Shown one piece after another: positions 11,495 to 20,654 of a stretch of 36,841 nt of DNA. Position 1 is the first letter of the stretch; the number at the start of each line of letters is the position of its first letter. The position numbers were made by a program, and so were the translations under genes. The DNA is from Rhodoferax sp. (GTDB lineage Bacteria > Pseudomonadota > Gammaproteobacteria > Burkholderiales > Burkholderiaceae_C): NCBI RefSeq assembly GCF_030653815.1, contig NZ_JAURYQ010000020.1, positions 1-36,841 of the forward strand, written 5' to 3'. The notes under the pieces are model-generated. The model did no database searches. It was not told the origin of the DNA and saw only the letters and a list, made by a program, of their open reading frames with translations.

Positions 11495-12739
11495 TTACTG
11501 GGTCAGTCCGGGAATGGGCTGGGCGTTGCCTTGCGCTTTGGCCTCGCTTTTGGGCCGCACCCGGTCCCCTGCGGCGGCGCTGGTGGTGGGCAGAATCACG
11601 GACTCGCCGTCGGCCAGGCCGGTGAGGATTTGCGTCGTGCCCACCCCCTGCAGGCCCAGTGTGACATCAAAGCGCACGGCCAGACCATCACGCGCGACCA
11701 GCACAAACGTTTTGCCGCTGGCATCACGGCGCAGCGCGTCGGTGGTCAGCCGCAGCGCATTGGGCACCTGCGCCGTGATGATTTCCACGCTCACGGTCAT
11801 GTCGGGGCGCAAAAAGGCTGGCGGCTGGGGCACTTGCAATTTCAAGTCGACGGTACCGCGCTGCGCGTCGACCGCCGGGGCAATGGTGCTCAAGGTGGCG
11901 GCAAAAGGCTGGTCCGGGTAGGCGTCGGCGCTGGCGCGGGCCGCCTGGCCCAGACGGATGTATTTGAGGTTCTTTTCATCGACGCTGGTCTCGATGCGGG
12001 TCTCGGCGCCGCTGACCAGCGTCAGCAGCACGTGTCCGGGCTGGGCCGTGTCACCGGGGTCCGCCTGGCGGCTGATCACGGTCGCGGCGACCGGCGCGCG
12101 CAGGCTTAAATTGTCAAGCCGCGAGGCTGCCGCCGCTGCGCTGGCCAGCGCCTGCGCCAGCCGCGCCTGGGCGGCGGCGGCCTCAGCCCCGCCGGTCTGG
12201 TTGCCTTGCGCCTGGGCGTTGGCGGCCAGCACGGCGGCGCGCGCCGTTTGCGCCTGGCGCAGCGCGTCGTCCAGGCGCGCTTGCGAAATAAAACCCTGCT
12301 TGAGCAGGTCTTGCGCGCGGACCAGTTCCTGTTCGGCCTGCACGGCTGCGGCGCGGGCCTGGGCGAGTTGCTGCTCGCTCACCGGCAACTGCACCGAACT
12401 GAGCTGGCGCAAGCGGGCTTGCGCTTCCGCCACAGCGGCCTGGGCCGCTTTCACATTGGCACTGGCTTCGTCGTCACGCAGGCGCACCAGCACCTGGCCG
12501 GCCTGCACCGCGTCGCCTTCGCGCACCAGCATCTGCTCGATGCGCGCGGTGCTCTGGCTCATCACGTCGGTGCGCGCCACGCTGGCAATGCGCCCGCTGG
12601 TCACCACCGACTGCACCATCGGCCCTTGTGACACCCGCGCCAATTCCACGGCCAGGCCGCGCTGTGACCAGGCGTAGAAGCCCAAGCCCGCCACCAGCAG
12701 AGCTGCGATCCAGAAGAGGTACGTGCGCTTGAATGTCAT
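11495..12739 (-). CDS. Periplasmic adaptor of tripartite efflux (MacA/HlyD family)
   Basis: The 414-residue protein has an N-terminal membrane anchor (LFWIAALLVAGLGFYAW) and a split biotinyl-lipoyl domain (REGDAVQAGQVLVRLRDDEA before and LSLRAPVAATVISRQADPGD after). An alanine/glutamine-rich coiled-coil hairpin lies between them (about 90-205), and beta-barrel and membrane-proximal domains follow. It should bridge the inner-membrane ABC pair encoded next to it to an outer-membrane channel that is not in this window. ATG 12739 (MTFKRT) was preferred to an upstream TTG. It is transcribed divergently from the NodI-like gene, with 41 bases between the starts. Confidence 0.87.
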   Translation of the reverse strand: MTFKRTYLFWIAALLVAGLGFYAWSQRGLAVELARVSQGPMVQSVVTSGRIASVARTDVMSQSTARIEQMLVREGDAVQAGQVLVRLRDDEASANVKAAQAAVAEAQARLRQLSSVQLPVSEQQLAQARAAAVQAEQELVRAQDLLKQGFISQARLDDALRQAQTARAAVLAANAQAQGNQTGGAEAAAAQARLAQALASAAAAASRLDNLSLRAPVAATVISRQADPGDTAQPGHVLLTLVSGAETRIETSVDEKNLKYIRLGQAARASADAYPDQPFAATLSTIAPAVDAQRGTVDLKLQVPQPPAFLRPDMTVSVEIITAQVPNALRLTTDALRRDASGKTFVLVARDGLAVRFDVTLGLQGVGTTQILTGLADGESVILPTTSAAAGDRVRPKSEAKAQGNAQPIPGLTQ

Positions 12740-12780
12740 GCGTTGATTGTGAGGCAAGGTGACTCAGCGACAATTCCCCC

Positions 12781-13704
12781 ATGCCCGAATCCATCCTCTC
12801 TGTTCAAAACCTGGTCAAGCGTTATGGTGACGCGACTGTGGTCAGCGACCTCTCTTTTGCCATTGCACCGGGCGAATGCCTGGGTGTCATCGGCCCCAAC
12901 GGCGCCGGCAAAACCACCACCATCCGCATGTGCCTGGGACTGACGGTGCCCGACGAAGGTACGGTGACTGCCTTTGGCCTGCCCATGCCGCGCGATGCGC
13001 TGGCCATCAAGGCGCAGTTGGGGGTGGTGAGCCAGCTGGACACGCTCGACCCCGACTTCAGTTGCGCCGAGAACCTGCTGGTGTACGGCCGTTATTTCGG
13101 CATGAAAGACGCGCAGATTCGCGAGCGCATCCCGTCGCTGCTCGAATTTGCCTCGCTATCAGCCAAGGCCCATGCCAAACCGGGCGAGTTGTCGGGCGGC
13201 ATGAAGCGCCGCCTGAGCCTGGCGCGCGCCCTGGTCAATAACCCGCGCCTGCTGCTGCTCGACGAGCCCACCACCGGCCTGGACCCGCAGGCGCGCCACC
13301 TGATGTGGGAGCGCCTGCAATTGCTGCTGCAGCAAGGCAAGTCGATTTTGTTGACCACGCACTTCATGGACGAAGCCGAGCGCCTGTGTCACCGCTTGCT
13401 GGTGGTGGACCATGGCAAGAAAATCGCCGAAGGTGCGCCGCGTGATTTGATCCGGCAGTACCTGGAACCCGATGTGGTGGAGGTTTACGGCAGTGGTGCG
13501 CTGGCGTTGGCTGACTCGCCTCTGAAAGCCATGGCGGCGCGGGTCGAGGTCAGTGGCGAAACCGTGTTTTTCTATACCCAGGACGCCAAGCCGCTGCTGC
13601 AGGCGCTGGCGGCCTACCCGCAGTTGCGCACCTTGCACCGTCCGGCCAATCTGGAAGATTTGTTTTTGAAATTGACAGGCCGGCAAATCCGGGAAGACGC
13701 ATGA
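12781..13704 (+). CDS. ABC-2 exporter ATPase, NodI-like
   Basis: The 307-residue ATPase has Walker A GPNGAGKT (38-45), the Q-loop in GVVSQLDTLDPDFSC, signature LSGGM (137-141), Walker B LLLLDEPTTGLD (from 157) and the H-loop in LLTTHFMDEAERLCHRL. The SQLDTLDPDFSCAENLLVYGRYFGM stretch, split here as two adjoining parts, is typical of the NodI group. In rhizobia NodI works with NodJ to export lipochitooligosaccharides. Homologues outside rhizobia are common in Burkholderiales and have no known substrate, so no nodulation role is implied. The stop overlaps the start of the permease gene (ATGA at 13701-13704). Confidence 0.88.
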   Translation: MPESILSVQNLVKRYGDATVVSDLSFAIAPGECLGVIGPNGAGKTTTIRMCLGLTVPDEGTVTAFGLPMPRDALAIKAQLGVVSQLDTLDPDFSCAENLLVYGRYFGMKDAQIRERIPSLLEFASLSAKAHAKPGELSGGMKRRLSLARALVNNPRLLLLDEPTTGLDPQARHLMWERLQLLLQQGKSILLTTHFMDEAERLCHRLLVVDHGKKIAEGAPRDLIRQYLEPDVVEVYGSGALALADSPLKAMAARVEVSGETVFFYTQDAKPLLQALAAYPQLRTLHRPANLEDLFLKLTGRQIREDA

Positions 13705-14510
13705 CAACTGCCATCAACCCATCGCCTTGGCGCGCACCGCAACTGTCCATGCGCTGGTGGCCGGTGTTTCGACGCAATTGGCTGGTCTGGAAAAAGCTGG
13801 CCATTCCCAGCCTGGTCGGCAACATTGCCGAGCCGCTGATGTGGCTGGTGGCCTTCGGCTACGGCATGGGCGCGCTGGTGGGCAAGGTCACGGTGGACGG
13901 CGTGCAGGTGCCCTATATCTTGTTTCTGGCCAGCGGCAGCATCTGCATGAGCGCCATGAATGCCGCCAGTTTCGAGGCGCTGTACTCGGCCTTTAGCCGG
14001 ATGCACGTGCAAAAGACCTGGGACGGCATCATGAACGCGCCGGTCAACCTGGACGACATCGTGCTCGCCGAGATGCTGTGGGCGGCGTTCAAGGCGATTT
14101 TTACCGTGACGGCTATTCTGGGCGTGATGCTGGCGTTGGGCATCAGCTATTCACCGAAGTTGCTGGTGGCCTGGCCGGTCTTGCTGGGGGTGGGCATGAC
14201 CTTCAGTTGTGTCGCGCTGATCTTCAACGCGCTGGCCAAGGGCTATGACTTTTTCACTTATTACTTCACGTTGTTCCTGACGCCCATGATGTTTTTGAGT
14301 GGCATCTTTTTCCCGCTGGAGCAGTTGCCGCCGGTGGTGCGAGCCATATCCAGCTGGCTGCCCCTGACCAACGCGGTCGACCTGGTGCGCCCACTGTTCA
14401 TGGACCAGTGGCCCGCCGACTGGTTGCGTCCGGTAGTGGTACTGGCCACCTACGCGGGCGTGGGTTTCTGGGTGGCGCTGGCGCTCACGCGCAAGCGCTT
14501 TCGGGCATGA
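13701..14510 (+). CDS. ABC-2 exporter permease, NodJ-like
   Basis: The 269-residue membrane protein has about six hydrophobic segments, including NIAEPLMWLVAFGYGMG, AIFTVTAILGVMLALGI, YFTLFLTPMMFLSGIFF and LATYAGVGFWVALAL. FFPLEQLPPVVRAISSWLPL resembles the conserved ABC-2 permease motif. It overlaps the NodI-like gene by four bases and the following gene by four bases, so the three are translationally coupled. Together with the ATPase it should form a drug or glycolipid-type exporter whose substrate cannot be read from sequence. Confidence 0.88.
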   Translation: MTTAINPSPWRAPQLSMRWWPVFRRNWLVWKKLAIPSLVGNIAEPLMWLVAFGYGMGALVGKVTVDGVQVPYILFLASGSICMSAMNAASFEALYSAFSRMHVQKTWDGIMNAPVNLDDIVLAEMLWAAFKAIFTVTAILGVMLALGISYSPKLLVAWPVLLGVGMTFSCVALIFNALAKGYDFFTYYFTLFLTPMMFLSGIFFPLEQLPPVVRAISSWLPLTNAVDLVRPLFMDQWPADWLRPVVVLATYAGVGFWVALALTRKRFRA

Positions 14511-14995
14511 GCGAATTTGCTGAAAAAATCCAGGAGCCGCGCCTGTGGCGTGGCGACGGCTGGACCGCCCGGGTGATTAAAAACGAAGACGACGACGGTT
14601 GGGCCGTGGCCATGTTCAAGGACACCGAATCGGAGCCGGCGCTGGTCGGGCCCTGGACCATGGGGCGCGACAAAAAGAACCCCAAGCCGCTCGACGTCAA
14701 TGCCTTCAACACGCTGGTCAAAACCGCCCGCGAGTTCGTGCGCCGCAGCGAGCAGCAACTGCATGCCTCGCTGCACCAGAACATCACCGTGAGTGCCGGC
14801 TCAAGCCGCGTCACCGTGTGTCTGGACATCGTGCCCGATGAAGACAACCCCTATGCCGTGCTGAGTGCCAGGGACGAGGGCGACGAATTGCTGGCCGAAG
14901 TACGCGTGGCGCCGTCCTTCAAGCTCAACCGCAGCAGCGCGGTGGCGTGGGCCGAGGGCGGCTTCGCCCGGCCGGGTGGCGCTGTTCACTTGTAG
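14507..14995 (+). CDS. Conserved-looking hypothetical protein (162 aa)
   Basis: ATG 14507 overlaps the TGA of the NodJ-like gene (ATGA), which fixes the start and implies co-translation. The protein starts MSEFAEKIQEPRLWRGDGWT and is soluble and acidic, without signal peptide or membrane segment. A basic/polar middle (GRDKKNPKPLDVNAFNTLVK) is followed by a beta-rich second half. No family with known function was recognised. Its tight coupling to an ABC-2 exporter suggests an accessory role, but cooperation is only inferred from position. Confidence 0.75.
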   Translation: MSEFAEKIQEPRLWRGDGWTARVIKNEDDDGWAVAMFKDTESEPALVGPWTMGRDKKNPKPLDVNAFNTLVKTAREFVRRSEQQLHASLHQNITVSAGSSRVTVCLDIVPDEDNPYAVLSARDEGDELLAEVRVAPSFKLNRSSAVAWAEGGFARPGGAVHL

Positions 14996-14997
14996 GA

Positions 14998-15013
14998 GGC
15001 CCGCCTCCGGGCC
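14998..15013. terminator. GC hairpin between convergent genes, weak terminator candidate
   Basis: GGCCCG pairs with CGGGCC around CCTC, three bases after the 162-aa gene and 17 before the 3' end of the helicase gene. No T-run follows, so intrinsic termination would be inefficient. Confidence 0.3.
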
Positions 15014-15030
15014 GATGGCTGTCCCTGAGT

Positions 15031-18000
15031 TCAAGCCGACAGCGGCTTGAGCAGTTCCGCCAGATCGCTTTCCGAAAACAGCGCTTGTTTGCGCCCGACG
15101 GCGCCGCTGTACATGCTCTCGGCCAACGCCGCCTTGCGGTCCTGCAGCGCCAGGATGCGTTCTTCGATGGTGCCTTGCGCCACCAGTTTCACCACCCACA
15201 CGCTGTTGCTTTGGCCGATGCGGTGGGCACGGCCGGTGGCCTGGGCCTCCACCGCCGGGTTCCACCAGGGGTCGTAGTGAATCACGGTGTCGGCTTGCGG
15301 CAGGTTCAGACCCACGCCGCCGGCCTTCAGGCTGATCAAAAACAGCGGCACCTGGCCGCTGGTGAACTGGTCGATGAGCGCATCGCGCGCCTGGCTCTGA
15401 CCGGTGAGCTTGACCCATCGGATGCCACGTTTTTTCAGCTCCGCTTCGATCAGCGTCAGCATGCTGGTGAACTGCGAAAACAGCAGAATGCGCCGTCCCT
15501 CAGCCAGCATTTCGGGCAGCATTTCCATCAGCTGCGCCAGCTTGGCCGAGGTCTTGACCTTTTTGGCCGCGTCGAGTTTGAGCAAATGCGGGTCGCAGCA
15601 GACCTGGCGCAGTTTCAGCAGCGCATCCAGAATGGTGATTTGCGACTTGGCCAGGCCCTTGACATCGAGCGCCTCGCGCACCGTCTTTTCCATGCCCAGG
15701 CGAATGGTTTCGTACAGGTCGGCCTGCTTGCCCGACAGCTCGACGCGCATCACGGTTTCCACCTTGGGCGGCAGCTCATGGGCGATCAGCGCCTTGGTGC
15801 GGCGCAGCATGAAGGGCGTGACGCGGGCGCGCAACTGGTGCAACGCCTCGGGGTCGCCTTGCTTTTCAATGGGGGCGCGAAACAGTTCGGCAAAACGTTT
15901 CTGACTGCCCAGAAAACCCGGCATCAGAAAGTGGAACAGGCTCCAGATTTCGCCCAGATGGTTTTCCATCGGCGTGCCCGACAGGCACAGTCGGTGATGG
16001 CTGTCGAGCCCGCTGGCCACCTGCGCGGCGTTGGTGCTGGCGTTCTTGATGTTTTGCGCTTCATCGAGCACCACCAGGTGCCACTGCGCCTCCAGCCAAC
16101 GTTCGCGGTCGCGGTGCAGCAACGAGTAGGGCGCAATCACGATGTCGTGGTCCATCATGTTGCCGGCCAGCTCGTGGCGGTCCTTGCCGTGGATCACCAG
16201 GCTGCGCAGCCCGGGGCAAAAGCGCTCGGCCTCGCGTTGCCAGTTGCCCATCAGGCTCACCGGCGCAATGATCAGCGCCGGATGCGTCAGGCGGCCGGCG
16301 TCCTTTTCGATCTGGATGTGCACCAGCGTCTGCAGTGTTTTGCCCAGGCCCATGTCGTCGGCCAGAATGCCCGCCAGACCGTACTCGCGCAAGAACTGCA
16401 GCCAGTTCACGCCCTGCTGCTGGTAGGGGCGCAGCGAAGCGTTGACGCTTTTTGGAACGGGCGCTTCGGGCAATTCGGTGCGGCCTTGCAGGCGCTGCAC
16501 CAACTCGCGCAGGTGTTGCGCGCCCTGCCAGACGGCGCCCTCACCCAGCGAGGCGGTGGTGCGCATGGCGTCCAGGCGCGACAGTTTCAGGCTCTCGCCG
16601 GCAAAGTCATGGTCGCGGTCACCCACCAGTTCCAGCAGCGCGCCCAGCCAGGGCCTGAGGTTGTCGGTGGGCAGGCGAATGAAGCCACCCGCGGGGGCGG
16701 GTAGGTAAACAAAGGGCGCAAGCTCGGGCAGTCCGGTGACGGCATCGCGCGGGCTGCCGGCCGCCATCTTGATGAGTTCAGGCAACAGCGGCAGGATGTT
16801 GTGGCGCTCGCCGTTGATCTCCATCCCCAGCGACAAATCAAACCAGGGTGAGGTGGCTTCATCATCGCCCTGGGGCTGCAGGCGCACGTCGAGTGCCTCA
16901 CCGTGCTGGATCCAGCCCGTCAGCGCTGCGTCCAGCGTGATGTCAAAACCTGCCTGGCGCAACGTGGCGTAGTCGGTGTCGGCCCATTGCAGCCAGACCT
17001 GTTGGGAGGCGCGGCCAGCGATGCCGAACACGCCCTGGCCGGTGGCCGTGAGGCCCAGCTGCATCAGACTGGTGATGGCTTCGAGCTCGGCTGGCGGGTC
17101 GCGGTGCAGCAGCAGCCTGCCTTGGGCGTTGTCGATGAGCACGGTGGTGCCCTGGCCCACCCACCAGCCGCGATGGCCGGCGTACTCAAAGCGCAGCGTG
17201 GCTTGCATCAGGCCCTGGGTCGGCACGTCGGCCACAGCCGTCGGCGTCAGATGCAGGCAGGCTTTGGGCACGATGCCGGTCAGCGTTTGAAGTGGCTCCA
17301 GCACGGGTGGCAAGGGCACCGGCCCGAGCCGCTCGGCCAGCTCGACCTGGAGCTTTTTGAGGGCCGACGTTTTGAGCGGCGGGCTGCGCAGCAACACCGC
17401 CACCTGGCCCAGGCTCATGTCCTTGACGCGGGCCGGGCCGCACAGGCCGCGCTGACTGTCCAGATAGAGCGGCGGGTTGTTCAGGCACAGCTGGGCCATG
17501 GACTGGTCGAGCCTGGCGCGCAACACCCAGCTGCTGTCATCGGCCTGGGCTTGTTTGACCTCATGCCATTGCCAAAGCACATCCAGCGGCGCGCCCCATT
17601 GCGCGGGTGTGGCGGGTTGACCGTTTTTGTCACCGATGAAAAGACGCCCGGTGCTGGCGGCCAGCTCGAGCGCCTGCACGCCGTATTTGCCTTCCACCGT
17701 GACGCGTGACTTGGCGCCGTAGCTGTAAAAGTAAGCGCTGGCGGCGCTCGGCATGGTGTGCATCAGCTGCAGCACGTCGCGGTCGACCTCGGTGGCCAGG
17801 TCGTACACCGGCTGGCCGCTGGCGGGCATGGTCTTGATGGGCTTGGCCTTGGCCCAGGCACCGTTGACCTTGGGGTAGGACACCACCGCTTCGAGTGTCA
17901 GCAGCGGGTGTGGACCCTGCGGTGCAATGACATTGAGCAGGTACAAAAACACCTCGTGGCGCGGGTTGGCATCGTTGCGCCCGGCTGCCAAGGGAGCCCT

Positions 18001-18489
18001 GGCGCCACTGCGTTCGAGTTCGCCGAGCCAGCGGATCACCTGGTTCTCGGCTTCGAGCTGGGCGGCGGCCTGGCGCCGCGCCAGATCAGCCTGACGCTGC
18101 GCCGCCAGCTCCTGTTCGGTGAGCGGTTTGAAGCTGGGCGCGGACGCGCTGGCGCCCAGGATCTGCTGCCCCTTGTAAGCCGCCTTGATCATCAGTGCCA
18201 CGCCGTGCTTGCACTGGTAACCGACCGGGCAGCTGCAGTCGCTGTCCCATTCCAGCACGCGGCCCTCGGGACTGCGCTTGACTTCGATGCTGACCTCGTA
18301 GGGCTGATGTACGCTGCCCTGCACCTCGCCCAGCAGCAACCATTCGTCTTCCAGCGGTTCGATGGACAGGCTCAGCACGCGCTGGTTGCGGTACAACTCC
18401 AGGCCACGCGTGTAAGTGGCGGCGTCGCAGCGCTGCACCAGCGAGGCCAGGTCCAGCCAGAGATTGGCGCTGTGCCAATGGGTTTGCAT
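15031..18489 (-). CDS. SNF2-family helicase with SWIM zinc finger
   Basis: The 1,152-residue protein has a SWIM zinc finger near its start (C85-x-C87, C93-x-H95 in CSCPVGYQCKHG). A long middle region of about 550 residues of unclear function follows. The C-terminal SNF2 ATPase has ILADDMGLGKTLQT (near 705), DEAQ (near 808), LSGTPMENHLGEIWSLF, LFSQFTSM, LKAGGVGLNLPQADTVI and GRAHRIGQ (near 1085-1092). Bacterial proteins of this class are taken to be DNA translocases related to RapA and chromatin remodellers. Their task is largely unknown. ATG 18489 shares one base with the lipA stop (TGATG), so the gene is translationally coupled to lipA. Confidence 0.9.
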   Translation of the reverse strand: MQTHWHSANLWLDLASLVQRCDAATYTRGLELYRNQRVLSLSIEPLEDEWLLLGEVQGSVHQPYEVSIEVKRSPEGRVLEWDSDCSCPVGYQCKHGVALMIKAAYKGQQILGASASAPSFKPLTEQELAAQRQADLARRQAAAQLEAENQVIRWLGELERSGARAPLAAGRNDANPRHEVFLYLLNVIAPQGPHPLLTLEAVVSYPKVNGAWAKAKPIKTMPASGQPVYDLATEVDRDVLQLMHTMPSAASAYFYSYGAKSRVTVEGKYGVQALELAASTGRLFIGDKNGQPATPAQWGAPLDVLWQWHEVKQAQADDSSWVLRARLDQSMAQLCLNNPPLYLDSQRGLCGPARVKDMSLGQVAVLLRSPPLKTSALKKLQVELAERLGPVPLPPVLEPLQTLTGIVPKACLHLTPTAVADVPTQGLMQATLRFEYAGHRGWWVGQGTTVLIDNAQGRLLLHRDPPAELEAITSLMQLGLTATGQGVFGIAGRASQQVWLQWADTDYATLRQAGFDITLDAALTGWIQHGEALDVRLQPQGDDEATSPWFDLSLGMEINGERHNILPLLPELIKMAAGSPRDAVTGLPELAPFVYLPAPAGGFIRLPTDNLRPWLGALLELVGDRDHDFAGESLKLSRLDAMRTTASLGEGAVWQGAQHLRELVQRLQGRTELPEAPVPKSVNASLRPYQQQGVNWLQFLREYGLAGILADDMGLGKTLQTLVHIQIEKDAGRLTHPALIIAPVSLMGNWQREAERFCPGLRSLVIHGKDRHELAGNMMDHDIVIAPYSLLHRDRERWLEAQWHLVVLDEAQNIKNASTNAAQVASGLDSHHRLCLSGTPMENHLGEIWSLFHFLMPGFLGSQKRFAELFRAPIEKQGDPEALHQLRARVTPFMLRRTKALIAHELPPKVETVMRVELSGKQADLYETIRLGMEKTVREALDVKGLAKSQITILDALLKLRQVCCDPHLLKLDAAKKVKTSAKLAQLMEMLPEMLAEGRRILLFSQFTSMLTLIEAELKKRGIRWVKLTGQSQARDALIDQFTSGQVPLFLISLKAGGVGLNLPQADTVIHYDPWWNPAVEAQATGRAHRIGQSNSVWVVKLVAQGTIEERILALQDRKAALAESMYSGAVGRKQALFSESDLAELLKPLSA

Positions 18490-19490
18490 CAAGCCCTTGT
18501 ATGGCCCATGGCGTGGCCGGCTTGCTGGTCCGCGTGGTAGCTGGAGCGCACCATGGCACCCACGGCGGCGTGCTTGAAGCCCATCTCATAGGCCTTGGTC
18601 TCGAACATCTTGAACACGTCGGGGTGCACGTAGCGCTTGACGGTCAGGTGGGATGTCGATGGCGCCAGGTACTGGCCGATGGTGAGCATGGTGATGCCGT
18701 GCTCGCGCATGTCGCGCATCACTTCCAGAATTTCCTCGTCGGTTTCACCCAGGCCGACCATCAGGCCGCTCTGGGTCGGCACGTCGGGGAACATCGCCTT
18801 GAATTTTTTCAACAGGTTCTGGCTGAACTGGTAGTCCGAGCCGGGGCGGGCTTCTTTGTACAGGCGCGGGATGGTTTCCAGATTGTGGTTCATCACATCC
18901 GGTGGCGCCGCCTTGAGAATGTCGAGGGCGCGGTCGTCACGACCACGAAAGTCGGGCACCAGCACCTCGATTTGCGTCTGTGGTGATTTGGCGCGGATGT
19001 GCTGGATGCAGGCCACAAAATGCCCGGCGCCGCCGTCGCGCAGGTCGTCGCGGTCGACACTGGTGATCACGACATACTTGAGCTTGAGCTGGGCAATGGT
19101 GTTGGCCAGATTCACTGGCTCATTGACATCGAGCGGGTCGGGGCGGCCGTGGCCGACGTCACAAAACGGGCAGCGCCGGGTGCACTTGTCGCCCATGATC
19201 ATGAAGGTGGCCGTGCCCTTGCCAAAGCACTCGCCAATGTTGGGGCAACTGGCTTCCTCGCACACGGTGACCAGCTTGTTGGCGCGCAACACGTCCTTGA
19301 TTTCATAAAAGCGGGTGGTGGGCGAGCCCGCCTTGACGCGGATCCACTCGGGCTTGCGCAAGATCTCGCCCTGCACCACCTTGACCGGGATGCGCGACAA
19401 CTTGGCCGCCGATTTTTGCTTGGCCGTGGCGTCGTAGTTTTCTGCGCTTTGGGGTTCGCGCACCGTGTTGGATTCTTTGAGGGTGTTCAT
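18489..19490 (-). CDS. lipA: Lipoyl synthase
   Basis: LipA is a radical-SAM enzyme that inserts two sulfurs into protein-bound octanoyl groups, completing lipoate on pyruvate and 2-oxoglutarate dehydrogenases and GcvH. The 333-residue product has the auxiliary-cluster cysteines in [12 protein letters not shown], the radical-SAM motif CTRRCPFC (CxxxCxxC), [35 protein letters not shown] and the C-terminal MVRSSYHA, whose RSSY serine ligates the auxiliary cluster. It lies 41 bases downstream of lipB on the same strand and overlaps the helicase start by one base. Confidence 0.97.
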   Translation of the reverse strand: MNTLKESNTVREPQSAENYDATAKQKSAAKLSRIPVKVVQGEILRKPEWIRVKAGSPTTRFYEIKDVLRANKLVTVCEEASCPNIGECFGKGTATFMIMGDKCTRRCPFCDVGHGRPDPLDVNEPVNLANTIAQLKLKYVVITSVDRDDLRDGGAGHFVACIQHIRAKSPQTQIEVLVPDFRGRDDRALDILKAAPPDVMNHNLETIPRLYKEARPGSDYQFSQNLLKKFKAMFPDVPTQSGLMVGLGETDEEILEVMRDMREHGITMLTIGQYLAPSTSHLTVKRYVHPDVFKMFETKAYEMGFKHAAVGAMVRSSYHADQQAGHAMGHTRA

Positions 19491-19531
19491 GGACTGCTTT
19501 GTAGGTTGTCACAGCATTCGCAATGACGGCG

Positions 19532-20257
19532 TCAGGGTTCGAGGTACACGGCAAGTTTCTGGCTGAATACCGCAGCCACGTCTTGCCAACTGACAAAGAT
19601 GCCGATTGTAGAAAGGTCCACCGTTTGCAGCCCGGCGTAGCCGCAGGGGTTGATACGCGAGTAGGGTTCAAGGTCCATGGCCACGTTGAGCGCCACGCCG
19701 TGGTAGCTGCAGTTGCGGCTGACCTTGATGCCCAAAGCGGCGATCTTGCCGAGGCCGTGAAAGTTTGGGGCAGTTAAATTGGGGTCAGAGCCGTTCCGCT
19801 GCGCGGCCGGATCCGACCCCAATTTAACGGGCCGTTGCGGCAGCAGTGCATGCCCTGCCGGGTCGTCCAGCCGCACGTAAATGCCTGGCGCGCCCGCCAC
19901 CCGGTGGCCGGTCACGCCGAAATGCAGCAGCGTGCGGATCACGGCCTCCTCGATGCGGTAGACGTATTCTTTGACGAAGTAGCCCGCGCGTTTCAGGTCC
20001 ATCAGCGGGTAGGCCACCACCTGGCCGGGGCCGTGGTAGGTCACCTGGCCGCCGCGGTTGGTGGCCACCACGGGGATATCGCCGGGGTTGAAAATGTGTT
20101 CTTTTTTGCCCGCCAGGCCTTGCGTGTACACCGGTGCATGCTCGCACACCCACACCACATCGGGCGTGTCTTCAGTCCGGCCCGCGGTGAAGGTCTGCAT
20201 GGCCGCGTAAGTGGGCTCGTAGTCGACCCGGCCTAAAAACTTCACCTCTATCGGCAT
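19532..20257 (-). CDS. lipB: Octanoyl-[ACP]:protein octanoyltransferase, with repeat-encoded insertion
   Basis: LipB moves octanoyl from acyl carrier protein to lipoyl domains, upstream of LipA in the pathway. The 241-residue product keeps [20 protein letters not shown] (69-88), the presumed catalytic Lys171 ([13 protein letters not shown]) and Cys183 ([10 protein letters not shown]), and NPCGYAGL. Residues about 144-162 ([19 protein letters not shown]) are encoded by a palindromic dispersed element at 19773-19828. They sit between the [10 protein letters not shown] segment and the GLGKIAALG segment, where relatives as I recall them have only a short linker. The frame is intact and the active-site residues flank rather than include the insert, so function is probably retained. 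The start is three bases from the ybeD stop. Confidence 0.94.
   Translation of the reverse strand: MPIEVKFLGRVDYEPTYAAMQTFTAGRTEDTPDVVWVCEHAPVYTQGLAGKKEHIFNPGDIPVVATNRGGQVTYHGPGQVVAYPLMDLKRAGYFVKEYVYRIEEAVIRTLLHFGVTGHRVAGAPGIYVRLDDPAGHALLPQRPVKLGSDPAAQRNGSDPNLTAPNFHGLGKIAALGIKVSRNCSYHGVALNVAMDLEPYSRINPCGYAGLQTVDLSTIGIFVSWQDVAAVFSQKLAVYLEP
19773..19828. repeat. Palindromic element inserted in lipB, copy D
   Basis: GTTAAATTGGGGTC (19773-19786) and GACCCCAATTTAAC (19815-19828) form a perfect 14-bp inverted repeat around a 28-base centre. The TTGGGGTCAGAG arm matches the CTGACCCCAA arm of the copies at 474-518 and 8216-8262 in reverse, so it is a variant of the same family. Confidence 0.85.
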
Positions 20258-20259
20258 GG

Positions 20260-20565
20260 CTAGAGCACCACCTTGACCATCGGGTGGGTCGACAGCGTGC
20301 GGTAGATTTCGTCAAGTTGTTCGCGGCTGGTGGCGTTGATCGTGATGGTCACGCCGATGTACTTGCCGCCCTTGCTTTCGCGCAACTCGATCGTGGCGGC
20401 ATCGAACTGTGGGTCGAACTGCAGGGCGATGTGGCTGATGGCGTGCACCAGACCCTCAACCTTGAGGCCCATGACCTTGATCGGAAAGGCGCAGGGGTAG
20501 ATGATCAGCGATGGCGGCTCTGGGCTCGGGCTGGGGACTGGCGTACTGGGTGGCGTATCGGACAT
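20260..20565 (-). CDS. ybeD: YbeD/DUF493 family protein
   Basis: The 101-residue protein has a proline-rich N-terminal stretch ([15 protein letters not shown]) followed by a YbeD-like ferredoxin-fold (ACT-like) domain: [40 protein letters not shown] and THPMVKVVL. YbeD proteins are found next to lipB in many proteobacteria, including E. coli, and this order is kept here with a two-base gap to lipB. A regulatory link to lipoate synthesis has been suggested for the family but is not established. It diverges from the ATP synthase operon. Confidence 0.9.
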   Translation of the reverse strand: MSDTPPSTPVPSPSPEPPSLIIYPCAFPIKVMGLKVEGLVHAISHIALQFDPQFDAATIELRESKGGKYIGVTITINATSREQLDEIYRTLSTHPMVKVVL

Positions 20566-20579
20566 GATGCAGCGTTGAC

Positions 20580-20607
20580 TTAATTAAGGGTGGTTTCTAC
20601 GTATAAT
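20580..20607 (+). promoter_or_regulatory. Candidate promoter of the ATP synthase operon
   Basis: A perfect -10 hexamer TATAAT lies at 20602-20607, 47 bases before atpI. The best-spaced -35 is TTAATT (20580-20585), 16 bases away. A better-looking TTGACT at 20575-20580 is 21 bases away, which is too far for standard sigma-70 contact. Confidence 0.55.
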
Positions 20608-20654
20608 GCGAGGCTATTCTGACCTCGACGAACTGTAAAGTAAGCGTAATTTAA

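Noticed and set aside
12781..14510. True nodulation genes nodI and nodJ
   Set aside because: NodIJ-like exporters are common in non-symbiotic Burkholderiales, and no other nod genes or nod boxes are present.
14947..16704. A long plus-strand open frame (about 585 codons) opposite the SNF2 helicase
   Set aside because: It is antisense to conserved helicase motifs and has a compositionally biased product.
20575..20580. TTGACT as the -35 box of the atp promoter
   Set aside because: It lies 21 bases from the TATAAT, too far for a standard sigma-70 promoter; TTAATT at 16 bases fits the spacing better though it is weaker.
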